NCBI GenBank assembly: GCA_963627215.1
Contig: CAVGAH010000018.1
Span: 1-26,659, forward strand
DNA: 26,659 nt
DNA from: CAKQOE01 sp963627215
Lineage (GTDB): Bacteria > Bacillota > Clostridia > Peptostreptococcales > Anaerovoracaceae
Direction: 5' to 3'
Shown one piece after another: positions 1 through 8,003 of this stretch. The notes beneath the pieces were generated by a model. It was not told the DNA's origin and ran no database searches. It saw only the letters and a list, made by a program, of their open reading frames with translations. Made by a program: the position numbers and the translations under genes. Position 1 is the first letter of the stretch; every line of letters starts with the position of its first letter.

Positions 1-55
1 GTTTGAGGGGCGTGTGTCAGCAGACGTATGGGTTCAAGTCCCATCAACCGCACCA
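1..55 (+). tRNA. tRNA-Leu(GAG), 3' part, cut by window start
   Basis: These 55 bases are identical to bases 305-359 of the complete tRNA-Leu gene downstream. They run from the anticodon stem through the long variable arm, the T arm (GGGTTCAAGTCCC) and the acceptor 3' strand with an encoded CCA. The anticodon loop TTGAGGG gives anticodon GAG. The 5' half lies outside the window, so this is most likely a full gene truncated by the window edge and not a pseudogene. Confidence 0.88.
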
Positions 56-63
56 ATTTCTAG

Positions 64-93
64 TCGGACTTCAAATACGGAGTCCGATTTTTT
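64..93 (+). terminator. terminator of first tRNA-Leu
   Basis: A stem of TCGGACT (64-70) with AGTCCGA (81-87), extended by a wobble pair, is followed directly by six T. It lies 8 bases after the tRNA CCA end, so the first tRNA-Leu is transcribed separately from the second. Confidence 0.85.
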
Positions 94-203
94 ATACTTT
101 ATTGTAAATACGGGACACCATTGCAAGCGAGCTTGTCAGAGGCTTTGCTTCGCTGTAAATAAAGTGTCAGTACTAAAAATTTTGAGAAATATTGAAAAAA
201 GGT

Positions 204-232
204 TTGACAGAGTAGAAAATATTTGCTATATT
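204..232 (+). promoter_or_regulatory. promoter of second tRNA-Leu
   Basis: A perfect -35 TTGACA (204-209) is followed by a 17-base spacer and -10 TATATT (227-232) preceded by an extended TGC. Initiation near 239 would give a precursor with about 35 bases of 5' leader before the tRNA at 275. Confidence 0.8.
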
Positions 233-274
233 ATTATCTGTTGTTAAACAAAGCAACATATTAAAACAAAATAA

Positions 275-359
275 GCGGTTGTGCTGGAATAGGCAGACAG
301 GCACGTTTGAGGGGCGTGTGTCAGCAGACGTATGGGTTCAAGTCCCATCAACCGCACCA
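275..359 (+). tRNA. tRNA-Leu(GAG)
   Basis: A complete class II tRNA. The acceptor stem is GCGGTTG/CAACCGC with discriminator A and encoded CCA, and the D arm carries GAATAGGCAGAC. The anticodon stem CACGT/GCGTG frames loop TTGAGGG (anticodon GAG, reading CUC and CUU). A long variable arm follows, as expected for leucine, then a T arm with TTCAAGT. It has its own promoter (204-232) and terminator (369-398). Confidence 0.95.
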
Positions 360-368
360 GTTATTAAA

Positions 369-398
369 ACGGACTTCAGATCACGAAGTCCGTTTTTT
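369..398 (+). terminator. terminator of second tRNA-Leu
   Basis: A 9-bp perfect stem ACGGACTTC (369-377) / GAAGTCCGT (385-393) with a 7-base loop and a run of six T. The stem resembles the terminator of the first tRNA copy (64-93), which suggests the tRNA and terminator were duplicated together. Confidence 0.9.
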
Positions 399-474
399 CA
401 TGCTTTAAATAGTAAACAAAGCCTTGAAATAACACGCTTTTAAAATCAGAATGTAAACAAAAATAAATTTCCAC

Positions 475-504
475 TGTACAAATGATATATTATGCGTGTA
501 TAAT
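475..504 (+). promoter_or_regulatory. probable promoter of alaS T-box transcript
   Basis: A consensus -10 TATAAT (499-504) lies 18 bases after TGTACA (475-480), a 4/6 match to the -35 box. Transcription would start near 511, about 30 bases before the T-box stem I. The same TGTACAAA octamer occurs at 475-482 and again at 504-511, flanking the -10. Confidence 0.65.
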
Positions 505-540
505 GTACAAAGTGTAAAAACTGAAAAGCGGTTAAAAACT

Positions 541-909
541 GAGACGAAGAAGAGTAGGCGCGGCTGCTGTCCACAGAGAGGAAACGGTGGTGAGAGATTT
601 CCGGCAGGGCGTACCGAACGCAGCTTCAGAGTTTTTCCGGTAAAGCCGATGCGTGCAGCAATATACAGTATATGATGTATGATGCAGCGGCGCGGCGGTG
701 CGTAGCCGGAAACGTTGGCGACGTTACAGCTTCTAAGATATCGGCGAAGGTCGGCGCAAAATGCGTCGAGGCGGTTCGTATGCGGGCAAGATGATGTCAG
801 GCGCTCATAATGCGTATCATATTGCAGGCTTGCAGGCGAAAGCCGGTGAATTAGGGTGGTACCGCGGTGATATTCCCGCCCCTATGCGTAGGGGCGTTTT
901 TTGTTTTTT
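541..909 (+). promoter_or_regulatory. T-box riboswitch leader of alaS (alanine)
   Basis: This is a tRNA-sensing T-box leader. The GAAGAAGAGTAG start of stem I is at 545-556 and the AGAGAGG/GGTGGTGAGAGA distal stem I elements lie near 575-598. A probable GCT (Ala) specifier is at 623-625. The T-box sequence AGGGTGGTACCGCG is at 853-866; its TGGT (857-860) complements the ACCA end expected of tRNA-Ala. An 8-bp terminator, CGCCCCTA (877-884) / TAGGGGCG (889-896) with T-rich 897-909, competes with the antiterminator. By family knowledge, uncharged tRNA-Ala stabilises the antiterminator and turns alaS on. The specifier assignment rests on position and on the downstream gene, not on a full fold. 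Confidence 0.93.
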
Positions 910-1058
910 GGGTTTTGTACAGGAGGAGCGGGCCGGAAGGCGCGCGGGGGCGTGATGCGGTGACGCATGGGACTTATCCAGGCGCGCGGAACGCGGGCCG
1001 GTGCAGTACTGTTTAACTTGTTTTTGAATTTATTAATATATTTATGGAGGACTTCACA

Positions 1059-3683
1059 ATGGAAAAATTAGGTCTTAATGAGATCAGAAAAATGTTCCTT
1101 GAATTTTTCGAGAGCAAGGGACATCTGGTTCATGAGAGCTTCTCACTTGTTCCTGAAAAGGACAAGAGCCTTATACTTATCAACTCAGGCATGGCGCCTC
1201 TCAAGCCGTATTTTGCAGGTCTTGAGACTCCGCCGAGAAAGAGGATGACTACATGCCAGAAGTGCATCAGAACAGGCGATATCGAAAACATCGGCTACAC
1301 TGACAGACACGGTACATTCTTTGAGATGATGGGGAACTTCTCATTCGGCGATTACTTTAAGGAGCAGTCACTCGAATGGGGCTGGGAATTCATTACTGAA
1401 CATCTCAAGCTCCCTAAGGAAAGAGTATGGGCTACTGTTTACCAGGACGATGATCAGGCTTTCGAGATCTGGCGCGACAAGATCGGCATGCCGGAGGAAA
1501 GAATAGTAAGACTCGGTAAGGACGACAATTTCTGGGAGATCGGTATCGGTCCTTGCGGTCCTTGCTCTGAGATCTACTTCGACAGAGGCGAGGAATACGG
1601 CTGCGGCTCACCTGACTGTAAGCCGGGATGCGACTGCGACAGATACATCGAGTTCTGGAACCACGTATTTACTCAGTTCGACAGAGACGAGGAAGGCAAC
1701 TATACTCCGCTCGCTCATCCAAACATAGATACAGGCATGGGTCTTGAGAGAATGGCATGCATCATGCAGGAGACTGACTCTATATTCGCTATAGATACTA
1801 TAAAGCATATTCTGGACGGCGTTGTTAAGATCTCAGGCGTTGAGTATCAGGGCGGCAAGGCGAAGGAAGATATTTCCATCAGAATCATCACTGACCACAT
1901 CCGTTCGGTAACATTCATGATAAGCGACGGTATCCTCCCGAGCAATGAGGGCAGAGGCTACGTACTCAGAAGACTCCTCAGAAGAGCTGCAAGACACGGA
2001 AAGCTCCTCGGAATCGAAGGAAAATTCATGGCTGAGCTCGCAAAGCTCGTTATCGAGGTTTCAGGCGATGCTTATCCATCGCTCGTTGAGAGACAGGACT
2101 ACATCTTTAAGGTACTTTCAGTAGAAGAAGAAAAGTTCAGCGAGACTATCGACCAGGGTACTAATATCATCAATGAATATATAAAGGAGCTCAAGGAAGC
2201 AGGAAAGACTGAGCTTGAGGGCGAAAAGGTATTTAAGCTTTACGATACTTACGGATTCCCTCTCGAGCTTACTGTAGAGATCCTTGAAGAAAGCGGCTGC
2301 ACCGCTGACGAGGACAGCTTTAACGCTCTTATGGAACAACAGAGAGAAATGGCTCGCGCAGCAAGAAAGTCTGACGACGAGATCGCATGGCAGGACGAGG
2401 AGCTCGGCTTCTTTACTGCAGATGACGCTACTGAGTTCACAGGCTACGACACTCTTACTGATGAGTCAACTGTAAAGGCTATAATCATAAACAGAAAGCC
2501 TGTAGACGAGATCACAGCAGGCCAGGAAGGAAACATCGTTCTCGACCATACTCCTTTCTATGCTGAAATGGGTGGACAGGCAGGCGATAAGGGCGTTATC
2601 ACTTGCGGAGACGCTAAGCTCATCGTAAACGATGTTGTTAAGGCTAAGAACCTTTTCGTTCACAAGGTAACTGCCGCTGAAGGCACTGTAAAGAAGGGCG
2701 ACAAGGCAACTGCACAGGTAGACCGCGTAAACAGAAATAATATCGCGAGAAATCATACTGCTACTCATATTCTTCAGGCTGCACTCAAGAAGGTGCTCGG
2801 AGATCATATCTCGCAGGCAGGCTCAAGCGTTACTGCTGACGGTCTGAGATTCGACTTCACTCATTTCGAAGCAGTTTCAAAGGAAGATATAGCAAAGATC
2901 GAAGCTATAGCAAACGAAGCTGTAGACGAATTCCTCGATGTTGATACTAAGGTAATGAGCATCGACGAAGCTAAAAAGACGGGCGCTACTGCGTTATTCG
3001 GCGAGAAGTACGGTGACACTGTAAGAGTAGTTTCTGTAGGCGATTTCAGCAGCGAGCTCTGCGGCGGTACTCACCTCAAGAACTCAGGTCAGGTAGGTGC
3101 TATAAAGATCTTAAGCGAAAACGGCGTTGCTGCAGGCGTAAGACGTATCGAGGCTATCACAGGTAACGGTCTTTACAGACACATTACTGAGGAAGACGCT
3201 CTCATAAACGAAACTGCCGAGACTCTGAAGACTCAGCCTTCAAACATCGCTGCAAGAGCTGCTGCTCTTACTGACGAGGTAAAGGCTTACAAGAAGGAGA
3301 TCGAAGAGCTCAAGCGTCAGTCTATGGGCGACTCTGCAGGCGACCTTATCAAGTCTGCAAAGGAAATAAACGGCGTTAAGCTCGTTACAGGCCAGTTCGA
3401 CGGAATCGACATAAACGACCTCAGAACTCTGTCAGATCAACTTAAGGCAAAGGAAAAGAGCATTATCAACGTACTTGCTGCTGTAAACGACGGCAAGGTA
3501 ACATTCCTCGTTTCTGTTGCTGACGACCTGCTCGAAAAGGGTTACCACGCAGGCAATCTTATCAAGCAGATCGCAAAGGTAGCAGGCGGTGGCGGCGGCG
3601 GTAAGGCCGACATGGCACAGGCAGGCGCAAAGGATCCTTCAAAGGTTGCTGAAGCGCTCGCATTCGCTGAAACATTAATTTAA
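1059..3683 (+). CDS. alaS: alanine--tRNA ligase AlaS
   Basis: Charges tRNA-Ala with alanine in the cytoplasm and edits mischarged Ser/Gly. The 874-residue length matches full-length bacterial AlaRS. The N-terminal class II catalytic core opens with MEKLGLNEIRKMFLEFF and contains the RTGDIENIG and FFEMMGNFSFGDYF blocks. The editing domain has the zinc ligands HTATH (H566, H570) and CGGTH (C668, H672). The C-terminal C-Ala/DHHA1 domain ends with a glycine run (GGGGGG) and KADMAQAG. ATG 1059 is chosen because GGAGG (1046-1050) sits 8 bases upstream; the in-frame ATG at 1044 would place that site inside the gene. It follows the alanine T-box, which independently supports the identity. Codon use is strongly biased, as expected for a highly expressed gene. 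Confidence 0.98.
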   Translation: MEKLGLNEIRKMFLEFFESKGHLVHESFSLVPEKDKSLILINSGMAPLKPYFAGLETPPRKRMTTCQKCIRTGDIENIGYTDRHGTFFEMMGNFSFGDYFKEQSLEWGWEFITEHLKLPKERVWATVYQDDDQAFEIWRDKIGMPEERIVRLGKDDNFWEIGIGPCGPCSEIYFDRGEEYGCGSPDCKPGCDCDRYIEFWNHVFTQFDRDEEGNYTPLAHPNIDTGMGLERMACIMQETDSIFAIDTIKHILDGVVKISGVEYQGGKAKEDISIRIITDHIRSVTFMISDGILPSNEGRGYVLRRLLRRAARHGKLLGIEGKFMAELAKLVIEVSGDAYPSLVERQDYIFKVLSVEEEKFSETIDQGTNIINEYIKELKEAGKTELEGEKVFKLYDTYGFPLELTVEILEESGCTADEDSFNALMEQQREMARAARKSDDEIAWQDEELGFFTADDATEFTGYDTLTDESTVKAIIINRKPVDEITAGQEGNIVLDHTPFYAEMGGQAGDKGVITCGDAKLIVNDVVKAKNLFVHKVTAAEGTVKKGDKATAQVDRVNRNNIARNHTATHILQAALKKVLGDHISQAGSSVTADGLRFDFTHFEAVSKEDIAKIEAIANEAVDEFLDVDTKVMSIDEAKKTGATALFGEKYGDTVRVVSVGDFSSELCGGTHLKNSGQVGAIKILSENGVAAGVRRIEAITGNGLYRHITEEDALINETAETLKTQPSNIAARAAALTDEVKAYKKEIEELKRQSMGDSAGDLIKSAKEINGVKLVTGQFDGIDINDLRTLSDQLKAKEKSIINVLAAVNDGKVTFLVSVADDLLEKGYHAGNLIKQIAKVAGGGGGGKADMAQAGAKDPSKVAEALAFAETLI

Positions 3684-3692
3684 TATAACGTG

Positions 3693-3739
3693 AGACCTGC
3701 TGTGAGAAGGGCAATCGAGCCTGCGCGGCAGGTCTTTTT
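3693..3739 (+). terminator. terminator of alaS
   Basis: AGACCTGC (3693-3700) pairs with GCAGGTCT (3728-3735), followed by TTTTT. The 27-base loop is long, so the hairpin is weaker than others here, but it sits 10 bases after the alaS stop codon. Confidence 0.7.
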
Positions 3740-3763
3740 AATTAGCGGTGCGCTAATAAAGGG

Positions 3764-3792
3764 TTGTTATTCTGCTATCAGATTGGTATACT
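3764..3792 (+). promoter_or_regulatory. promoter of ireB-ruvX
   Basis: TTGTTA (3764-3769), a 17-base spacer and TATACT (3787-3792) preceded by an extended TGG. Together with the upstream terminator this makes ireB-ruvX a unit separable from alaS. Confidence 0.65.
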
Positions 3793-3863
3793 GAGTAATA
3801 AAGAATTTGAACAGATGATAAGTTAAAGGCTATTCTGTTACGGGAATGGGAGGTATATTAATT

Positions 3864-4118
3864 ATGGAAGAAAAGAATACCATTTTATTTACAAGTCCTG
3901 AAAAGGCTCAGGAGCGCACTATATCGGAGATACTTACAAAGGTATATGATGCTCTTACGGAGAAGGGCTATACTGCTATAGACCAGATGGTCGGATATAT
4001 CCTCTCAGGCGACCCTTCATACATTACAGGTCACAATAACGCGAGAAATCTTATCCGACAGATAGAGCGTGATGACCTTGTGGAGGCGTTGCTTAAGAAT
4101 TATCTCGGATTAAAGTAG
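3864..4118 (+). CDS. ireB: IreB family regulator (UPF0297/DUF965, YrzL)
   Basis: A small cytoplasmic protein of 84 residues, the family's usual length. The core TSPEKAQERTISEILTKVYDALTEKGYTAIDQMVGYILSGDPSYITGHNNARNLIRQIERD is highly characteristic. In Enterococcus faecalis, IreB is phosphorylated on N-terminal threonines by the PASTA kinase IreK and modulates intrinsic cephalosporin resistance; the N-terminus here also carries Thr residues (T6, T10), but I infer nothing about their use. ATG 3864 is preferred over the in-frame ATG at 3846 because GGGAGG (3848-3853) lies 10 bases before it. The alaS-ireB-ruvX order is the conserved Firmicute arrangement. Confidence 0.95.
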   Translation: MEEKNTILFTSPEKAQERTISEILTKVYDALTEKGYTAIDQMVGYILSGDPSYITGHNNARNLIRQIERDDLVEALLKNYLGLK

Positions 4119-4140
4119 CTCACAGGAGAAACATATATAA

Positions 4141-4617
4141 ATGAAGGCAATTTCATTAGACGTAGGTGATAAGACTATAGGCGTCGCTCTGAGCGACGCG
4201 CTTATGCTTACAGCTCAGGGACTTATGACGATAGAGCGCATAGGCATCAGAAAGGACGCCGACAAAGTCCTTGCGCTCGTTAAGGAGCACGGCTGCGACA
4301 CTATAGTAATGGGACTTCCGCTTAATCTCGACGGAAGCGACAGCATACAGACGGAAAAGGTAAGAGCGTTCCGTACTATGCTTGAAAACAAAATGAAGAG
4401 CAACGCTATAAAAGGTGTTGAAATAGCTTATCAGGACGAGCGCTTCACAACAAAGATCGCTGAGTCAGTACTTATAGAAGCAGACGTTTCAAGAAAAAAG
4501 CGTAAGGATGTCATCGATAAGCAGGCTGCAGTAATAATCCTGCAGTCATGGCTCGACAGACAGGCGTTCCTCAGAAAAGCTGAGGAAGAAAAGGCTGCAG
4601 GTATAACAAGAAGATAA
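4141..4617 (+). CDS. ruvX: RuvX/YqgF Holliday junction resolvase-like RNase H-fold protein
   Basis: 158 residues of the YqgF family, RNase H-fold nucleases linked to pre-16S rRNA 5' end processing and to Holliday junction resolution. Visible family motifs are LDVGDKTIGVALSD with acidic residue D7, the strand IVMGLPLNLDGS near residues 55-66, YQDERFTT (D99, E100) and DVIDKQAA (D126). These supply the expected acidic metal-binding set. The lysine/glutamate-rich tail (about residues 141-158) extends a little beyond the core. AGGAG (4124-4128) lies 12 bases before the ATG. It starts 22 bases after ireB, so the two are cotranscribed. The DUF1292 (YrzB) gene that often follows in this cluster is not present. 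Confidence 0.95.
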   Translation: MKAISLDVGDKTIGVALSDALMLTAQGLMTIERIGIRKDADKVLALVKEHGCDTIVMGLPLNLDGSDSIQTEKVRAFRTMLENKMKSNAIKGVEIAYQDERFTTKIAESVLIEADVSRKKRKDVIDKQAAVIILQSWLDRQAFLRKAEEEKAAGITRR

Positions 4618-4627
4618 ATAAAAATTG

Positions 4628-4662
4628 AAACGGGCAGCCTCGTTCAGGAAGGCTGCCCGTTT
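4628..4662. terminator. bidirectional terminator between ruvX and aldehyde dehydrogenase
   Basis: A 13-bp perfect stem AAACGGGCAGCCT (4628-4640) / AGGCTGCCCGTTT (4650-4662) with a 9-base loop. On the minus strand it is followed by a T-rich tract (complement of 4617-4630), so it best serves the dehydrogenase transcript. It also lies 10 bases after ruvX and can end that one. Confidence 0.88.
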
Positions 4663-4717
4663 ATGGAAGGTATATATGTGAAGATATCAGCGCCTTTTTA
4701 AATAAAAGCGCATGTAT

Positions 4718-6211
4718 CTACTTTGCAGGATAGAAGCCTGAAGGAGCTTCGCTGAGATTTATCATGATGTTCTTCTTCTGGCTGTAAGAGTCGAGGATGG
4801 CTCTGTCGTTTTCGCGGCCGATGCCTGACTTCTTGTAGCCGCCGAAAGGCGCGCCCTCAGGTATCTGATTGTAAGTATTTACCCACATACGGCCTGTTTC
4901 GATTGCCTGAGCGACGCGCAGAGCGCGGTTTATATCTGTAGTCCATACAGCGCCTCCGAGACCGTATTCAGAGTCGTTAGCCATAGCTATTACTTCTTCC
5001 TCAGTTTTGAACTTTATCACTACGGCTACAGGTCCGAATATTTCTTCCTGCGCCACGCACATATCGTTAGTTACGTTCGTGAGCAGAGTAGGCTTTATGA
5101 AGCAGCCTTTCTCGCAGCCGTTTTCAGTATACGCTTCGCCGCCGCACGCTACAGTTGCGCCGTCTGCCTTTGCTTTTTCTATATATGAAAGTATCTTTTC
5201 CACCTGTGCCTTGTTTATCTGCGAGCCCATCTGAGTTTCAGGGTCGAGCGGGTCGCCGACTTTTACGTTGTTGAACGCTTCAACGAGCTCGGCTACAAAT
5301 TCATCGTAGATGTCTTCCTGTACGAATACTCTTGAGCCTGCGCAGCATACCTGTCCCTGATTGAAAAGTATGCCGAGCTGTACACCGTCTACAGCCTGCT
5401 CGCGGCGGCAATCGCTGAATATGATGTTGGCGCTCTTTCCGCCGAGCTCTAACGTAGCAGGTATCAGCTTTTCGGCAGCGGCGAGAGCAACGTCTTTACC
5501 GATCTCAGTAGAGCCTGTGAACGCAAGCTTTGAGAGGCGAGGGTGGTCAAGTATGTACTGGCCTGACTTGCCGCCTGAACCAGTTATAACGTTGAGAACG
5601 CCTGCAGGCAGAAGGTCCTCAATGAGCTCAGTAAATACGAGCATGCTCAGAGAAGTCGAAGAAGACGGCTTAAATACGATGCAGTCACCTGCGGCGATAG
5701 CAGGAGCTAGCTTCCACGCAGCCATAAGGAACGGGAAGTTCCACGGAACTATCTGCCCTACAACGCCGATAGGCTCTCTGAGCACGAGGCTCATCATTCC
5801 ACCGTCAAGTATGGAAGCAACGCCTTCGTCTGTGCGGATAAGGCTTGCGTAGTAACGGAAATGGCGTGAAGAATATGGTACGTCTATTGCGAGAGTTTCA
5901 CGTATAGGCTTACCGTTGTCAAGGCTTTCTACCTCCGCGAGCAGCTGAGTGTTTGCGTCTATGCGGTCAGCTATCTTGTCTAGTATATCTGCGCGCGATT
6001 CCTTAGTGAGCGCCTTCCATGCAGGGAAGGCAGCCCATGCTGCATCTACTGCGGCGTCAACGTCTTCTTTCGTTGCCTGCGCGCACTTGGCGAGAGCGGA
6101 GCCGTCAGCAGGATCGTAGCTTGTGAAAAGCGCGCCGTCCGATGCCTGTCTCCATTCTCCGTTGATGTAAAGTCCGTATGATTCTTTTAAGCTGTTTCTT
6201 ACGTCTGACAT
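4718..6211 (-). CDS. NAD(P)+-dependent aldehyde dehydrogenase
   Basis: A 497-residue soluble ALDH-superfamily enzyme oxidising an aldehyde to the carboxylic acid. Visible signature residues are IVPWNFP (N158 of the oxyanion hole), FKPSSST (K181, cofactor), FTGSTEIG (231-238), the general base E255 in LELGGKS, the nucleophile C289 in NQGQVCCAGSR, EEIFGPV, and the C-terminal EGAPFGGYKKSGIGRE. All catalytic residues are intact and length is normal. AAGGAGG lies 8 bases before the ATG. It is transcribed away from a MocR-type regulator across a 200-bp shared region, which suggests control by that regulator. Substrate is not readable: GabR-type neighbours favour semialdehydes, but the sequence resembles the broad AldA/DhaS-type enzymes more than succinate-semialdehyde dehydrogenases. 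Confidence 0.95.
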   Translation of the reverse strand: MSDVRNSLKESYGLYINGEWRQASDGALFTSYDPADGSALAKCAQATKEDVDAAVDAAWAAFPAWKALTKESRADILDKIADRIDANTQLLAEVESLDNGKPIRETLAIDVPYSSRHFRYYASLIRTDEGVASILDGGMMSLVLREPIGVVGQIVPWNFPFLMAAWKLAPAIAAGDCIVFKPSSSTSLSMLVFTELIEDLLPAGVLNVITGSGGKSGQYILDHPRLSKLAFTGSTEIGKDVALAAAEKLIPATLELGGKSANIIFSDCRREQAVDGVQLGILFNQGQVCCAGSRVFVQEDIYDEFVAELVEAFNNVKVGDPLDPETQMGSQINKAQVEKILSYIEKAKADGATVACGGEAYTENGCEKGCFIKPTLLTNVTNDMCVAQEEIFGPVAVVIKFKTEEEVIAMANDSEYGLGGAVWTTDINRALRVAQAIETGRMWVNTYNQIPEGAPFGGYKKSGIGRENDRAILDSYSQKKNIMINLSEAPSGFYPAK

Positions 6212-6224
6212 GTTGTTAACCTCC

Positions 6225-6246
6225 TTAATAGTCGAAAATTAATAGT
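6225..6246. repeat. direct repeat TTAATAGT in dehydrogenase leader
   Basis: The octamer TTAATAGT occurs at 6225-6232 and again at 6239-6246, a 14-bp period, next to the dehydrogenase ribosome binding site. MocR/GabR regulators commonly use direct repeats, so this is a possible operator. The region is AT-rich, so chance is a real alternative. Confidence 0.3.
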
Positions 6247-6329
6247 TAAAAGTTGAGTGATAAATAAGCGTTAATGTTTGTTTGTGTCATGTGCATTTTG
6301 TGCGTTATGTCCGGTCTCTGCCGGAAGTC

Positions 6330-6358
6330 TTTACTTTTTTGTACCGACATATTACAAT
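6330..6358 (+). promoter_or_regulatory. probable promoter of MocR-type regulator
   Basis: TTTACT (6330-6335), a 17-base spacer and TACAAT (6353-6358). Expected start near 6365, about 47 bases before the GTG start. A short inverted repeat TCCGG/CCGGA lies just upstream (6310-6325). Confidence 0.5.
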
Positions 6359-6411
6359 AAATCTGATACTTAAAAAATAACCACTGAGATTATTTATGAG
6401 GTGACCAGATA

Positions 6412-7815
6412 GTGTTGAAATACGATTTTGAAAACAGGAAAAACGATAATGTAAAAGAATCAAAATATGAGTATTTGTATAAGTGCCTGAAAGAAGATAT
6501 AATGAACGGCAGGCTCGCCGAAGGTTCTAAACTCCCGTCAAAACGAGCGCTTGCGGCTGAAAACGGAATCAGCGTAAAGACTGTCATGAACGCTTACGAG
6601 CAGCTTTTGATGGAGGGGTATATAGTATCCAGAGAGCGCAGCGGGTATTATGTGGTATCCGATTTTGATGTAAATGTAAGACACCAGAATATAAACATAG
6701 AGCTTCCGTCACCGGAAGAGGATGAAGACTGGCTCGCTGATTTTACGGCAAATACGACTGTATATGAAAAATTTCCCTTTACGATGTGGACTAAGGTAAT
6801 GCGTCAGGTCATGGCAGATTATAACGTCAGACTCGTTATGCGCGGCGATTTTCTGGGAAGTCAGGAGCTTCGCGCGGAAATAGCTCGTTATCTTTTTCAC
6901 ACGCGCGGCATGGTGGTCTCGCCTGAATGTATAGTTATAGGAACGGGCATAGAATATCTTTATTCAAAAATGATGAGTCTGCTGCCGCGTGATTCGATAT
7001 ACGCTGTCGAGGATCCCGGATATAAAAAAATACAGCGTATTTACGATGAGCTTGGCGTTAAATGGAAATGCATATCAATGGGAAAGGGCGGCATAAATAT
7101 GAACAGCCTGCAAAACAGCGACGCTACAGTAGTCCACACGTCGCCGGAGCACCATTATCCGCTGGGTACTGTAATGTCTGCTCGACGACGTCAGGAGCTT
7201 CTTAAGTGGCTCGAGGACTCGGAGGAACGGTATATAATAGAAGACGATTACGACTGCGAGTTCAGATACAGCGGTCATTCCATCCCGGCGCTTTACGGAC
7301 TCGACTATACGAAGCGCGTCATATACATGAATACGTTCAGTAAAACTCTGAGCCCCGGTATCAGAATAAGTTATATGGTCCTACCGGAAAAGCTGCTCAG
7401 AAAATACGTAGACACGGCTAACTTCTTTTCAAATACCTCTTCAAACCTCGAGCAGTTCACGCTTGCGCGCTTTATACGCGACGGGTATTTCGACCGCCAT
7501 CTCAACAGGATGCGCAAATATTACCTGAAGCAGGGAGAGCTGCTTAAAAACATGATAGAAGCGAATCCGGCAATACCGACTGCATCCATATCAGGCATGG
7601 AAACAGGAACACATCTCCTCGTGAAGCTCGATACCGCGCTGTCTGATAAAGAGATAAAGCAGCGCGCCAGGACAAAGCGCATAAACCTTAAGTGCCTGTC
7701 TGAGTTCTGTATAAGTGATCCGTCAGAGTACGCTCATACGCTCGTGCTCAATTATTCCGGCATGGATGAAAACAAAATGCAGGAAGTCCTTAATGTTTTT
7801 GGGGAAATATTTTAG
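6412..7815 (+). CDS. MocR/GabR-type regulator (GntR wHTH + aminotransferase-like domain)
   Basis: A 467-residue transcription factor with an N-terminal GntR winged helix (about residues 17-85: KCLKEDIMNGRLAEGSKLPSKRALAAENGISVKTVMNAYEQL, then the wing GYIVSRERSGYYV) fused to a fold-type I aminotransferase domain. The PLP lysine is present (K311 in NTFSKTLSPGIR), with the preceding EDDYDCEFRY block, so the effector domain probably binds PLP and an amine. MocR proteins such as GabR and PdxR work this way. It is divergent from the aldehyde dehydrogenase, its likely target. The start is GTG 6412 with GAGGTG (6398-6403) 8 bases upstream; TTG 6415 is an alternative. Either non-ATG start implies low expression. 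Confidence 0.93.
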   Translation: MLKYDFENRKNDNVKESKYEYLYKCLKEDIMNGRLAEGSKLPSKRALAAENGISVKTVMNAYEQLLMEGYIVSRERSGYYVVSDFDVNVRHQNINIELPSPEEDEDWLADFTANTTVYEKFPFTMWTKVMRQVMADYNVRLVMRGDFLGSQELRAEIARYLFHTRGMVVSPECIVIGTGIEYLYSKMMSLLPRDSIYAVEDPGYKKIQRIYDELGVKWKCISMGKGGINMNSLQNSDATVVHTSPEHHYPLGTVMSARRRQELLKWLEDSEERYIIEDDYDCEFRYSGHSIPALYGLDYTKRVIYMNTFSKTLSPGIRISYMVLPEKLLRKYVDTANFFSNTSSNLEQFTLARFIRDGYFDRHLNRMRKYYLKQGELLKNMIEANPAIPTASISGMETGTHLLVKLDTALSDKEIKQRARTKRINLKCLSEFCISDPSEYAHTLVLNYSGMDENKMQEVLNVFGEIF

Positions 7816-7893
7816 CCCAAACTGTATTTATGCTAACTAATATGTTAAAATGGTAACAGATGAACAGATCTACCATAATACTATATCAATCCT

Positions 7894-8003
7894 GCCGCTG
7901 CGCGGCGCACGGAGCTGTTTTCCGGTCTGTGACCGCGAGGTCACGCAATGCGGGGGCTATTCATTTAATGCCTTTATTACTACTTGATAAATAAAAGGCT
8001 ATT
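7894..8003 (+). ncRNA. structured leader upstream of CoA-transferase (unassigned)
   Basis: The 209-bp gap before the CoA-transferase holds three local hairpins in a row. The first is GCCGC (7894-7898) / GCGGC (7902-7906). The second is a perfect GTGACC (7929-7934) / GGTCAC (7939-7944) with GCGA loop. The third is GCCTTTATT (7970-7978) / AATAAAAGGC (7990-7999), ending in TATTTT only 9 bases before the AAAGGA ribosome binding site. I recognise no known riboswitch. It could be a cis-regulatory leader, or the 3' end of the regulator transcript plus an operator palindrome. Confidence 0.35.

Noticed and set aside
14..247. 77-codon open frame at the window start
   Set aside because: It reads across a tRNA gene, its terminator and the promoter of the next tRNA.
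761..955. Open frame of 64 codons ahead of alaS
   Set aside because: It runs through the T-box antiterminator and terminator stems and has no ribosome binding site.
1044..1058. Upstream ATG for alaS adding MEDFT
   Set aside because: This ATG overlaps the GGAGG that serves ATG 1059, and other AlaRS proteins begin near MEKLGLNEIR.
5361..5852. 163-codon plus-strand frame antisense to the aldehyde dehydrogenase
   Set aside because: Mirror of a clearly conserved coding frame with no ribosome binding site or motif.
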